A stretch of 64,000 nucleotides of DNA, taken from NCBI RefSeq assembly GCF_003544835.1, contig NZ_CP032099.1:1116001-1180000 (forward strand), given 5' to 3'. The notes beneath the pieces were generated by a model, which did not search any database, was not told the origin of the DNA, and saw only the letters and a program-made list of their open reading frames with translations. Origin of the DNA: Aliarcobacter skirrowii CCUG 10374. Its GTDB lineage: Bacteria; Campylobacterota; Campylobacteria; Campylobacterales; Arcobacteraceae. The translations under genes and the position numbers were made by a program. Shown in pieces: positions 24,831-34,078 of the stretch. Every line of letters starts with the position of its first letter. Position 1 is the stretch's first letter.

Positions 24831-27021
24831 TTACTTTAGCTCCAAATCCTCCACTACTTGGATGAGCATCTTCAAAAGATTTCACTTTTGGATGCTTTTT
24901 CAAAAACTCTTTAACTGCAAATGCTAATTTACCAGTACCAATTCCATGATAAACTAAAACCTCTTCAAAACCAGCCAAAAGTGCATCACTTATAAATTTA
25001 TCAAGATTTTCAATAGCCTCTTCTGCTCTTTGTCCATGAAGATCTAATTTTATATCACCACTTTGAGGTTTTGCAACATTTAAAGATACTTTTTTCTTAG
25101 GTTTTGGAAGTGGATTTCCACTTCTTTTTAGTTCGCTTAATAAAACTTGCATCTTCAATCCAGCATCAGTTTCAATAAAGGCTTTAGCTCCTTTAATTGA
25201 TAAAATTGATCCTTTTGTATTTCTATATTTAACTCTATCATTTACTTTAAAATCAACAATTTCATCTTCAGCTTTTTCTACTTCTATCTCTTTTACAATT
25301 TTATGAGAGATATTTAAATGTCTATGAGAATCTTCAATTAGCTTTGTTTTAATAGCTTTTTTAGCCTCTTCCCTTGCATCTTTATACTCTTTGTGAAGTT
25401 TTGATTTCTCAACATAAATATGCTCATCTAGCTGCTCTTTTTGCTCTTTTAAATTATTTGACAATCTTTGATAGTTTTCAATTTCACTATTTAATTTTTG
25501 AATCTTTTGTTTATACTCTCGCTCTAACTCGCTACTTCTTTCAATTAACTCATTTAATCTATCTTTGTCATCTCCATAAACCTCTTTAGCTTTTTTAACA
25601 ACATTTAAAGGAATTCCATATCTTAAAGCTGTTTCAAAAGCATAGGATCTTCCTATTGTTCCTTGCAAGAACTCATAAGTTGGTCTTTGATTCTCCTCAT
25701 CATATAAAGCTGCAATTAATTCAACATCAGGATTTGAAGCCATAAGAGCTGCTAATCTTTTATGGTGAGTTGTTATAACTATTTTTATATCTTTTTGAAT
25801 TAAATCTTCAATCATAACTTTAAACAAACTAGCAGCTTCATCTGAATCTGTTCCAAGTTCAATCTCATCAACTCCAACAATAGCATTTTTGCTTGAAAAA
25901 AGTTTCGAAAACTCAACCATACGACCTGCAAATGTTGAGATATCATTTTTAACACTTTGTGGGTCATCTAAAACAGCATTTATATATTTAAAATTGCTAA
26001 CTTTTGTATCTTTATGAGCTTTATATGGAAGAAGATATTTTGATAGAAAAACAGCACTTAAAATAGATTTTAGCATCATAGTTTTTCCACCTGCATTAAC
26101 ACCTGTTATCATTACAACACTTTTTGGAAAATCAATTGATATTGGCTTGGCATTTGCTAGTGCTGGATGAGAAAACTCTACAAGTTTGTTTACACTACTT
26201 TTTGAAGGAAGAATAAAGTTTTTATCCCCTATTTTTGCAAAAAATATTCTTGCTTGATAGTGATCAAATCTATCAAACTCTTTATTTATAAACTTTAAAA
26301 AAAGAAGATTTTTTTCAAAAGTTGATGATATCTCTTTACAAAGTTTAAATAAAATCTCCTCTTGCTTATTTCTTAAATCATTTTGTTTTTGTTTAAGTTC
26401 ACTAATACTATGAGGAACTACATAAAAAAATCCACTATTTGATCTATCTATTACGCTTCCACTTAAAATATTACTAAAACCACCTCTTAAAAGCAAACAC
26501 TCCTGCTCATTTATGTAGTGAACTTGCATATCAACCAAATATGGTCTTAGTTTTGAAGAGTTTACTGTTTTATAAAGACTTTGTTTAATATCCTCTTTAT
26601 TTTTATAAATAGCGTGTTTGATATTGTCAAAATCTTCATTTACACCCTCTTTTAGATTTGATTTATCATCAAAATATTGACAAATTTTTAAAATATCATT
26701 TGGAATTACAATCTTATCAATCCACTCAAAAAGTTTACCTTCAAAATTGAATCTTTTTAGATATAAAAAATAGTTTACAATTTTTACAAACTCAAATATT
26801 TCATAAATTTTTAAAATACCCTGCTTTTGCAAATGAATCAGTTGAGAATCAAGATTTTCAACACTCAAAGGAGCTTTAAAATCAAATCTTCCTAACTCAT
26901 CTATTAGTTTATAGTGAATATTTATATCACCTTCTAAAATTATAGATTTGTCTCTTGCAAAAAGTTTTGAAAAGCTTGTTATATAGTCGCTTAGATCTAG
27001 TTTTTTAATTAAATTTTCCAT
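24820..27021 (-). CDS. mutS2: MutS2, DNA recombination/ribosome-rescue ATPase with Smr domain
   Basis: A 733-aa protein. Residues ~280-500 are the MutS ATPase domain: VVMITGVNAGGKTMMLKSIL is Walker A and AIVGVDEIELGTDSDEAAS Walker B, with a TTHHKRLAAL switch. A coiled coil follows (ELEREYKQKIQKLNSEIENY), a KOW-like middle part, and a C-terminal Smr endonuclease domain (DLHGQRAEEAIENLDKFI, VYHGIGTGKL). MutS2 suppresses recombination and, in some bacteria, splits collided ribosomes. It lies 71 nt after mogA; the 3' end overlaps the CorC gene. Confidence 0.95.
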   Translation of the reverse strand: MENLIKKLDLSDYITSFSKLFARDKSIILEGDINIHYKLIDELGRFDFKAPLSVENLDSQLIHLQKQGILKIYEIFEFVKIVNYFLYLKRFNFEGKLFEWIDKIVIPNDILKICQYFDDKSNLKEGVNEDFDNIKHAIYKNKEDIKQSLYKTVNSSKLRPYLVDMQVHYINEQECLLLRGGFSNILSGSVIDRSNSGFFYVVPHSISELKQKQNDLRNKQEEILFKLCKEISSTFEKNLLFLKFINKEFDRFDHYQARIFFAKIGDKNFILPSKSSVNKLVEFSHPALANAKPISIDFPKSVVMITGVNAGGKTMMLKSILSAVFLSKYLLPYKAHKDTKVSNFKYINAVLDDPQSVKNDISTFAGRMVEFSKLFSSKNAIVGVDEIELGTDSDEAASLFKVMIEDLIQKDIKIVITTHHKRLAALMASNPDVELIAALYDEENQRPTYEFLQGTIGRSYAFETALRYGIPLNVVKKAKEVYGDDKDRLNELIERSSELEREYKQKIQKLNSEIENYQRLSNNLKEQKEQLDEHIYVEKSKLHKEYKDAREEAKKAIKTKLIEDSHRHLNISHKIVKEIEVEKAEDEIVDFKVNDRVKYRNTKGSILSIKGAKAFIETDAGLKMQVLLSELKRSGNPLPKPKKKVSLNVAKPQSGDIKLDLHGQRAEEAIENLDKFISDALLAGFEEVLVYHGIGTGKLAFAVKEFLKKHPKVKSFEDAHPSSGGFGAKVIKL

Positions 27022-27092
27022 GAGGTGGATTATATCTTAAAGCTCTTAATTTTTTTATGAAAATAGATTATATTCCTATCTTTCTATATTAG

Positions 27093-27620
27093 TTATTTTT
27101 TGGGTCTAAAAGCTTTTATAATCTCTTCATTTGTCTCTAAATATGGACCTTCCATCAAATCAATACAGTATGGAATTGCTGGAAAAACTGCATCTAAACA
27201 CTCTTTTATTGATTTTGGTTTTCCTGGAAGATTTACTATTAAAGAGCTTCCTCTAAGTCCTGCTGTTTGTCTTGATAAAATAGCTGTTGGAACATATTGT
27301 AAACTTACACTTCTCATAAGCTCTCCAAATCCTGGCATCATTCTATCACACACAGCTTCTGTTGCTTCTGGAGTTACATCTCTAAGAGAAGGTCCTGTTC
27401 CTCCTGTTGTAACAACCAAACAACACTTTTGATTATCTATTAAATCTATTAAAGTCTCTTCAATGGTAGCTCTATCATCACTAATACATCTATAAACCTC
27501 TTGCCAAGGAGATTTTAAATAACTATTTAAAGTATCCATAATAGCCTTTCCTGATAAATCCTCATAAATTCCAGCACTAGCTCTATCACTTGTTGTAATT
27601 ATTCCAATTTTTGCAATCAT
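27093..27620 (-). CDS. mogA: MogA, molybdopterin adenylyltransferase
   Basis: A 175-aa protein with IGIITTSDRASAGIYEDLSG, the motif TTGGTGPSLRDVTPEAT, and LIVNLPGKPKSIKECL, all classic for MogA. It adenylates molybdopterin before molybdate insertion by MoeA. The ATG overlaps the bioV stop (4 nt), placing it in the aroB-mscS-mtaB-ftsH-like-bioV-mogA run of coupled genes, with no other molybdenum cofactor gene in view. Confidence 0.95.
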   Translation of the reverse strand: MIAKIGIITTSDRASAGIYEDLSGKAIMDTLNSYLKSPWQEVYRCISDDRATIEETLIDLIDNQKCCLVVTTGGTGPSLRDVTPEATEAVCDRMMPGFGELMRSVSLQYVPTAILSRQTAGLRGSSLIVNLPGKPKSIKECLDAVFPAIPYCIDLMEGPYLETNEEIIKAFRPKK

Positions 27621-28135
27621 AATAAATGTCCTTTATCTTTAAAATAGTAAACAGTTGCAAACTCTTTAAAAAAATCTTTTGCAGCTAAACTATCAATTAT
27701 TTTATCGTTTTGTCCCAAAAAAACCTCTATTTTAATACCTTTTTTTATCAACTCTTCTAAATCTTCTTTGCTCCATTTAAAATTTAAAAGCTCATTTAAC
27801 TCTTCAAAACTTCCTTTTTTAAAGAAGTTTTCTATACTTTTTGTTGATTTATCTTTCAGATTTTCTAAGAAATTTTTTATATAAGAATCTTCATCTTTTT
27901 TAAAAAACATAAGTTGCATTCTTTTAAACTTCTCATCTTTTGTTTGAAAAAATGCAGGTGAAAAAAGTTGAAGTTTATCAACTCTTTTTTGACTATTTTT
28001 TACATGTAAAAATGCTTTAATAGCACCATATGAAAATCCACTTACAACAAAATCACCATCTTGTAAATACTCTTCAAAAAGCGAAGATTCATTAAAAAAA
28101 CAAAATCCACTAAAAAAATTATTGTAAATCTTCAA
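27617..28135 (-). CDS. bioV: BioV, pimeloyl-ACP methyl ester esterase
   Basis: A 172-aa alpha/beta-hydrolase, shorter than BioH. The start [15 protein letters not shown], the nucleophile elbow VSGFSYGAIKAF (Ser in GFSYG), the acid in LGQNDKIID and the His in KGHLL match BioV described from Helicobacter. It releases pimeloyl-ACP from its methyl ester to feed biotin synthesis. No ATG is available; TTG at 28135 with GAGG 9 nt before is the best start. It overlaps the FtsH-like gene by 17 nt and mogA by 4 nt. Confidence 0.87.
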   Translation of the reverse strand: MKIYNNFFSGFCFFNESSLFEEYLQDGDFVVSGFSYGAIKAFLHVKNSQKRVDKLQLFSPAFFQTKDEKFKRMQLMFFKKDEDSYIKNFLENLKDKSTKSIENFFKKGSFEELNELLNFKWSKEDLEELIKKGIKIEVFLGQNDKIIDSLAAKDFFKEFATVYYFKDKGHLL

Positions 28136-29588
28136 GTGTAATTACCTCATTTTTAAGCATAATATCTTTTAATTTCTCAATTTTTTCAATATTTTGAGAT
28201 AATGTTGCTCTTAGTTCATCTTTAATTGAGACTATTAACTCATTTGCATTTAGAGCCATTTTATACTCTTCAACTATTTTAGAAGCTAAATCATAAGCTT
28301 TTTTCAAATCATCATTTGATACAAAATATTTTTCATTTTTTAACAACTCTAAACCAATAGTTCCAGCTAAATCAATTTTAATGCTATTTTTTAACTCTTG
28401 AAACGATGGAAAAACAGAACTATCTTTTGAAACACCCTCATCTAAAAGTGCTAGTTTTTTATTTGCAATAAATGCCTTACAGGCTTGATAGATTGCTAAA
28501 ATCTCTTTTTGACTATCATCTAATATTCTTATTTGTTTTTTACCAAACTCTAGTTTGTTTTTAGCTATTTGTATATCATCTTCAAGAAGCTCAACTCTAC
28601 TATCTTTTATCATACTTAAAAGTGCTTCATTCACAAGTGTTGAAAGCGATGCTGAGTTAAATCCAGCTGTTTGATTTACCAGATTATCTAAATTGATATT
28701 GTGTTTTATATCTTTTAAATATAGCTCCAAAATCTTTCTTCTATCTTCAATATTTGGAAGCCCAACATATAATCTTCTATCAAATCTTCCAGCTCTTAAA
28801 AGTGCATCATCTAAAACCTCAATTTTATTTGTTGCAGCAATTACAATTACACCACTCTCTCCATCAAATCCATCCATTTGAGTTAGAAGTTCATTTAAAG
28901 TTGACTCTCTCTCATCATTTGATTTTCCACTTCGCATCTTTCCAACAGCATCAATCTCATCTATAAATACAATTGATGGAGCATTTAATTTTGCACTTGT
29001 AAATAGTTCTCGCACCTTCTTCGCACCCATTCCAACATAAATGTGTACAAAACTAGCTCCACTTTGATAGAAAAATGGAACATTTGCCTCTCCTGCAACT
29101 GCTCTTGCAATCAAAGTTTTTCCAACACCTGGAGGTCCTACAAGAAGAACACCTTTTGGAAGTTTTACTTTAAACTTTTGGTACTTTTTAGGATTGTTTA
29201 AAAAATCAACAATCTCTTCAAGCTCCTCTTTAATCTCTTTAATACCAGCAACATCTTTGAAAGTAATATTTGATTTTACAGGTTCAATACCAAGCTCAAC
29301 ATTTGCTTTTTCAGAACTTTTTTTAAGTTCACTATCAAAACTACTCTCTACACTTTTTCCTTTTTTCTTTAAAAAGTAATCTCTTATTTTATCTTGATTT
29401 GCTCTTAGAATAAAAGATAAAATAAGTAAAATAAATAAAAATCCCAAACCAACATAGTATGAGATTCCTTGAATATTTGAGCTACTTTTATAAATAGTAT
29501 AAACAAAAAGTACAAGCAATGCAATTGCTGACATAATCATAAGCTTAAAGTTTTTATCAATACTTTTATTATTTGAATCTTGCTTCAT
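28119..29588 (-). CDS. FtsH-like AAA protein lacking the zinc protease motif
   Basis: A 489-aa protein: two N-terminal membrane helices (about residues 13-30 and 43-62), then an FtsH-type AAA domain with [13 protein letters not shown] (Walker A), [11 protein letters not shown] (Walker B), [21 protein letters not shown] (second region of homology) and a pore loop reading [12 protein letters not shown]. Where FtsH has YHEAGHAL, this protein has IYQACKAF: both zinc histidines and the catalytic Glu are gone, and the C-terminal domain is shortened. It is probably an unfoldase/chaperone or a partner of true FtsH. I recall a similar FtsH homologue in the same gene context in H. pylori. Overlaps mtaB and bioV. 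Confidence 0.87.
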   Translation of the reverse strand: MKQDSNNKSIDKNFKLMIMSAIALLVLFVYTIYKSSSNIQGISYYVGLGFLFILLILSFILRANQDKIRDYFLKKKGKSVESSFDSELKKSSEKANVELGIEPVKSNITFKDVAGIKEIKEELEEIVDFLNNPKKYQKFKVKLPKGVLLVGPPGVGKTLIARAVAGEANVPFFYQSGASFVHIYVGMGAKKVRELFTSAKLNAPSIVFIDEIDAVGKMRSGKSNDERESTLNELLTQMDGFDGESGVIVIAATNKIEVLDDALLRAGRFDRRLYVGLPNIEDRRKILELYLKDIKHNINLDNLVNQTAGFNSASLSTLVNEALLSMIKDSRVELLEDDIQIAKNKLEFGKKQIRILDDSQKEILAIYQACKAFIANKKLALLDEGVSKDSSVFPSFQELKNSIKIDLAGTIGLELLKNEKYFVSNDDLKKAYDLASKIVEEYKMALNANELIVSIKDELRATLSQNIEKIEKLKDIMLKNEVITLEDLQ

Positions 29589-30837
29589 TTTTATTATCCT
29601 TTACTAAATAATCATCTAAATACAACCAATCTCCAACTAAATCTTCACTACTTGAAATTTCAACTTGATTAAAAAATTGATCAAATCCTAAATATTTTCC
29701 ATTTTTTTCCTGCTCAACTAAAACTTCAAGTTTTGATTTACTGTTTTTTCTAAACTCATAATTTTTTTTCTTAATTATCTCAACAAGCTCAATATATCTA
29801 GCTTTTGCAATATCGCCTTTAATCATATCTTTCATAGAGGCACTTGGTGTTCCATCTCTTTTTGAGTATGTAAATGCATGAACATGAGTAAGTGGAAAGT
29901 TATGTAAATTTTTCATAGCTTCACTCCAAATCTCTTGCGTTTCTCCTGGATGTCCAACTATAAAATCAGTTCCTAATGCATATCCATTTTGGCTTAAAAA
30001 CTCAAAAAGCTCTAAATCACTTAAAACTTTGTTTCTTCTATTCATTATTTTTAACATCTCTTTTGAAGTGTGTTGAAGTGCTATATGCAAATGTTTTGCC
30101 ATAAAAGGCTCATTTATAAGCTCCTTAAACTCATCATCAATTTGAATTGGCTCAATACTTCCCATTCTAATTCTCTTAACACCTTTTATAAGTGCCATTT
30201 TTTTAAGAAGTTTTGCTAGTGAAGTGTGCATTTTTTTACCATAACTTCCTACATTTGTTCCAGTTAAAATAAACTCACTAAAACCATTTTGTGCCAAAGT
30301 TTCTACTTGATTTAAAATAACATTCTCTTCATAACTTCTAGCATCACCTCGAACAAATGGGATAATACAATAAGAGCATCTAAAATCACACCCCTCTTGA
30401 ATTTTTATAAATGCTCTACTTTTACCAACAAACTCTTCAACAATAGTTTTATCCAAAGATTTTAAATCACCCTCTTCAAAAAATCTATCATCTTTTTTAA
30501 GTAGTTCATTGATATTCTCTTTTAAACTAGCTCCAAATAAAGCATCAATTTTATTCTCACTAAATAGTTTTTCACCTTTAGTTCTAGTACCACAACCTGT
30601 AAATACAACTTTTGGATTATTTGAAAGCTTTTTTAGACCATTTATGTAGCTTCTTGCAGTTGTATCAGCACTATTTGTAACAGTACATGAGTTTATTACA
30701 ACAATATTTGCTTCACTCTCATCTTGTGTTACATCAAAATCTTTTAAGTTGCTAATCATAACTTGTGTATCAAAAATATTTGTTCTACAACCAAATGTTT
30801 TAAAAAATACCTTTGGTCTATTTGTACTAAATTTCAT
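29569..30837 (-). CDS. mtaB: MtaB, tRNA t6A37 methylthiotransferase
   Basis: About 422 aa, radical SAM methylthiotransferase. The N-terminal UPF0004 domain has cysteines at FFKTFGCRTN, INSCTVT and VVFTGCGTR. The radical SAM motif is CDFRCSYCIIPFVRG, and a TRAM-like C-terminus follows. The NSCTVT and TGCGTR forms fit MtaB (ms2t6A37) rather than MiaB or RimO. I chose the ATG at 30837; a TTG two codons upstream (30843) has no better ribosome site. It overlaps both neighbours by 11-20 nt. Confidence 0.88.
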   Translation of the reverse strand: MKFSTNRPKVFFKTFGCRTNIFDTQVMISNLKDFDVTQDESEANIVVINSCTVTNSADTTARSYINGLKKLSNNPKVVFTGCGTRTKGEKLFSENKIDALFGASLKENINELLKKDDRFFEEGDLKSLDKTIVEEFVGKSRAFIKIQEGCDFRCSYCIIPFVRGDARSYEENVILNQVETLAQNGFSEFILTGTNVGSYGKKMHTSLAKLLKKMALIKGVKRIRMGSIEPIQIDDEFKELINEPFMAKHLHIALQHTSKEMLKIMNRRNKVLSDLELFEFLSQNGYALGTDFIVGHPGETQEIWSEAMKNLHNFPLTHVHAFTYSKRDGTPSASMKDMIKGDIAKARYIELVEIIKKKNYEFRKNSKSKLEVLVEQEKNGKYLGFDQFFNQVEISSSEDLVGDWLYLDDYLVKDNKNEARFK

Positions 30838-32443
30838 CTTCAATAATCTCTTTTAATCTTGATGGTCCATAAGCTTTATTTGTTTGATTTATATTTATTT
30901 GTTGCGTTGGATATGCAATATTAATATCATCCTCTTTCATAAATGCATCTAAAATCTCTGTGCTTATTGTACTTCTTAAAACCAAAGCAGCAAAAGAGTT
31001 TGTAAGATACCAACCTGATATTACAACTCCATAAGGCTCTATAAATGTAAATACTCTTGGCTCTACTCCTGTTGCTCTTAATTGATACTTATTTCTCATT
31101 TTTGATAGCTGTTTTCTTGTAATATCACTATAACCTTTTGAGTAGTGCTTTAAAATCTCTCTAATTATTTTTTGAGCTTTTTTATGGTTTGAATCAAAGG
31201 TTAAAGTTATATCTACACCATCCCAAACAGTTTTTAATTCACTATGACTATAGTTTGCAATTAACTCTGAAAAAATATAGTTATTTGGAACAAAGAATAT
31301 TCTTCCAGCTCTTCTATTTTTCATATAAGATACTAAAGTAACATCCTCTTTAACTGTAATTTTAAATAGTGAAATATCTAAAACATCTCCAACAGTCTCA
31401 ACATCTCCTTTTGTAACTCTAATTCTATCTCCAACTTGAATAAATCCAGAAGTTACAATAACCATCCAAGCAAAAATTGACATAAACCAATCTTTTAGTG
31501 CAATTGCAATACCAGCAGATGCAAATCCAAGGATTGTTACTAGATAAGCAACATTATCAATATATGAAAATAGTAAAACCATAACAATCAATATAAACAA
31601 AGTAAAATTTATAACTTTGTTTACAATATAGTAATTTTCACTTTGTAAAAAGTATTTTTTTAAAGCTAGTTTTACTAAAAAAGTTACAACAAAAAATATA
31701 AAAATTATTAGTAAAATATCTAATATCTTTTCAACTTGTTGAGATATTTGATTTTTTGTCTCTAAAATAACTTGTTCAACTTTTCTATCATAGACCTCAG
31801 ATGATGTTCCAACAATATCTAAAACTATTTCAAAATCTCTTATTTGTTTTGTTAAAAAGTTTATTTTTTCTTCATATTGAGGTTTATAATCCAATAAATA
31901 TATTTGATTATAAAGCTCTTCTTCCTCTTTTAAACTCTTTATTAAATCAATTAATTGAAGCTCTAATTTTGTAAATTGATCTCTATTGCTCTCTATTATT
32001 TTAATATTTGACAAAGCTCCAATTATTCCAAATGGATTTGTGATTTTTTCAATAGCTCCAATATCAGGTGGATTTATTAATCCTCCAATAGGAGATCCTC
32101 TATACTCACCTATTAATTCAAGTTCATTCTCTTTTACTCTTATTTTATTTAATAACTGATACTCTTGCTCATCATTAAACTTCTTTTTAGTTTTTAAACT
32201 CTCTTTTAAAATATCTAATTCATTTGCAATTTTACTATATGAAAGATAGTTTGAATATCTTTTTATAAGAATATTATCTTTGTATGAATTTTGAATTTTT
32301 AATATCTTATCCAATAATATATTTTGCTCAACCAAGCTTTCAATCTCTAAAATAGGCTCACTACTCTTTTCATTTTTAATCTCTTGTGATGCAAAAAGAG
32401 TTATTGACAAAAAAACTATTAGTGTAATTACTCTATTAATCAC
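30827..32443 (-). CDS. MscS-family mechanosensitive channel
   Basis: A 538-aa protein with a signal peptide (MINRVITLIVFLSITLFAS), a periplasmic region of ~210 residues rich in helix/coiled-coil sequence (ILKESLKTKKKF..., LELQLIDLIKSLKEEEELY), four or so membrane helices (residues ~240-340), and the MscS pore/beta domain: LGFASAGIAIALKDW, IQVGDRIRVTKGDVETVGDV and VPNNYIFSELIANYS. It releases solutes on hypo-osmotic shock. It overlaps aroB by ATGA and mtaB by 11 nt. Confidence 0.9.
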   Translation of the reverse strand: MINRVITLIVFLSITLFASQEIKNEKSSEPILEIESLVEQNILLDKILKIQNSYKDNILIKRYSNYLSYSKIANELDILKESLKTKKKFNDEQEYQLLNKIRVKENELELIGEYRGSPIGGLINPPDIGAIEKITNPFGIIGALSNIKIIESNRDQFTKLELQLIDLIKSLKEEEELYNQIYLLDYKPQYEEKINFLTKQIRDFEIVLDIVGTSSEVYDRKVEQVILETKNQISQQVEKILDILLIIFIFFVVTFLVKLALKKYFLQSENYYIVNKVINFTLFILIVMVLLFSYIDNVAYLVTILGFASAGIAIALKDWFMSIFAWMVIVTSGFIQVGDRIRVTKGDVETVGDVLDISLFKITVKEDVTLVSYMKNRRAGRIFFVPNNYIFSELIANYSHSELKTVWDGVDITLTFDSNHKKAQKIIREILKHYSKGYSDITRKQLSKMRNKYQLRATGVEPRVFTFIEPYGVVISGWYLTNSFAALVLRSTISTEILDAFMKEDDINIAYPTQQININQTNKAYGPSRLKEIIEDEI

Positions 32444-33477
32444 TTAAATTCCTTTAAAACTTCAATTACATCCTCTTTTTTTATCTCATCTGTAATTTTG
32501 CAATCACCTATTTCAATAGGAACTATAAACTTTATTTTACTATTGCTTGATTTTTTATCCAAATAAAAATGCTCATAAAAATCTTCTACATTATCTATTT
32601 TAAAAGTTGTTGGAATATTATATTTTTCTAGTAAATTTTTTACTCTTTGTTCATTTTCTTTACTCATAATTCCTAGTTTTACAGCCAAAGAGTTTGCCAT
32701 ACACATACCAATTCCAACAGCTTCACCATGAAGATAAGTTTTGTATTTTGTAAGATTCTCTATTACATGCCCAAAAGTATGCCCATAATTTAAAGCAGCT
32801 CTTAATCCTTGCTCTTTTTCATCTTGCGAAACAACCCAAGCTTTAGTTTGAACAGATTTTTGAATTGATAGATCTATATTTTTTTCATCATTTAAATCAT
32901 TTTTTTCTAACCATTCAAAAAAATCTTTATTAAAGCAAACAGCCATTTTAATAATCTCTGCAACTCCAGCACCGAACTCTCTTTTTGGTAAAGTTTTTAG
33001 AAAAGCTGAATCAATATAAACAGCTTTTGGCTGATGAAATGTTCCTACTAGGTTTTTCCCATATTTATTATTTATTCCAGTTTTTCCTCCAACACTAGCA
33101 TCAACTTGCGATAGCAAAGTTGTAGGTATTTGAATAAAATCAACTCCTCTTTGATAAATTGAAGCTGCAAATCCTGTCATATCTCCAATAACTCCACCAC
33201 CAAAAGCTACAAGCAAAGATTTTCTATCAAGTTTTGCTTCAAAACAAGAGTCCAAAATCATCTCTAAGGTCTGCATATTTTTATACTCTTCACCATCAGC
33301 AATTGTACAAATAGTAAGTTCTCTTGCACTTAATTTTGTTTTTAAATACTCTAAGTGAAAACTACTAACAGTTGGATTTGTAACAACAACAACTTTTCTA
33401 TCAAAGTATAAATCTTTTAATCTCTCTATAAATATCTCATATGAGTTACTATTTCCAAGCTCTATTTTTACTATCAT
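32440..33477 (-). CDS. aroB: AroB, 3-dehydroquinate synthase
   Basis: About 345 aa. FGGGVIGDMTGFAASIYQRG, IPTTLLSQVDASVGGKTGIN, KNLVGTFHQPKAV and LNYGHTFGHVIE give the NAD-, metal- and substrate-binding residues. It converts DAHP to 3-dehydroquinate in the shikimate pathway. A TTG at 33489 is in frame, but the ATG at 33477 has GGA at proper spacing and keeps the usual N-terminus (MIVKIELG), so I prefer it. First gene of the minus-strand run reaching mutS2. Confidence 0.95.
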   Translation of the reverse strand: MIVKIELGNSNSYEIFIERLKDLYFDRKVVVVTNPTVSSFHLEYLKTKLSARELTICTIADGEEYKNMQTLEMILDSCFEAKLDRKSLLVAFGGGVIGDMTGFAASIYQRGVDFIQIPTTLLSQVDASVGGKTGINNKYGKNLVGTFHQPKAVYIDSAFLKTLPKREFGAGVAEIIKMAVCFNKDFFEWLEKNDLNDEKNIDLSIQKSVQTKAWVVSQDEKEQGLRAALNYGHTFGHVIENLTKYKTYLHGEAVGIGMCMANSLAVKLGIMSKENEQRVKNLLEKYNIPTTFKIDNVEDFYEHFYLDKKSSNSKIKFIVPIEIGDCKITDEIKKEDVIEVLKEFK

Positions 33478-33585
33478 TTTTAAATCCAATTAATTAATTA
33501 AGCATCTATAATAGCTAAAATTAGCTAAGAAAAGGCTTTTACAGTAGTTTTTAGATAGAATATTTTTTATTTTTTAGGATATAAA

Positions 33586-34077
33586 ATGAGAGAGTTAATT
33601 TTAATAAGACATGCAAAATCTGACTGGTCAAATCCTCTTTTAGATGATTTTGAACGACCACTTAATAAAAGAGGTTCAAAAAATGCTCCTTTTATGGCAA
33701 AAATATTAAAAAAAGAGATACAAAAACCAGATTTAATAATCTCTTCACCTTCATTTAGAACAAAACTAACTTTAGAATATTTTTTAAAAAAGTTTGAGTA
33801 TAAAGGTGAAGTTATTTTTGAGAAATCAATTTATGAAGCACCATTTGAAAATCTTCTAAAAGTTATAAAAAATGTTGATGATAAATATAAAACTATTTTT
33901 TTAATAGGTCACAATCCAGGACTTAATGATTTAGCAAATTTTCTACTTGGAAGTTTTGAAGATAATATTCCTACAAGTGGAGTTTTAAAAATAGATTTTG
34001 ATACAAACTCTTGGAAAAATATCTCAAAAGATAATTCAAAATTAATCTTTTTTAAATATCCAAAGATGTTTAAATAA
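33586..34077 (+). CDS. sixA: SixA-type histidine phosphatase
   Basis: A 163-aa member of the histidine phosphatase superfamily. LILIRHAKSDW carries the phospho-accepting His (RHA form typical of SixA), ISSPSFRTKLTLEYF the second Arg, and FLIGHNPGLNDLANFL the second catalytic His. SixA removes phosphate from phosphohistidine on signalling proteins; the target here is unknown. It is monocistronic, divergent from aroB and convergent with the ABC permease (1 nt between stops). Confidence 0.88.
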   Translation: MRELILIRHAKSDWSNPLLDDFERPLNKRGSKNAPFMAKILKKEIQKPDLIISSPSFRTKLTLEYFLKKFEYKGEVIFEKSIYEAPFENLLKVIKNVDDKYKTIFLIGHNPGLNDLANFLLGSFEDNIPTSGVLKIDFDTNSWKNISKDNSKLIFFKYPKMFK

Positions 34078-34078
34078 T

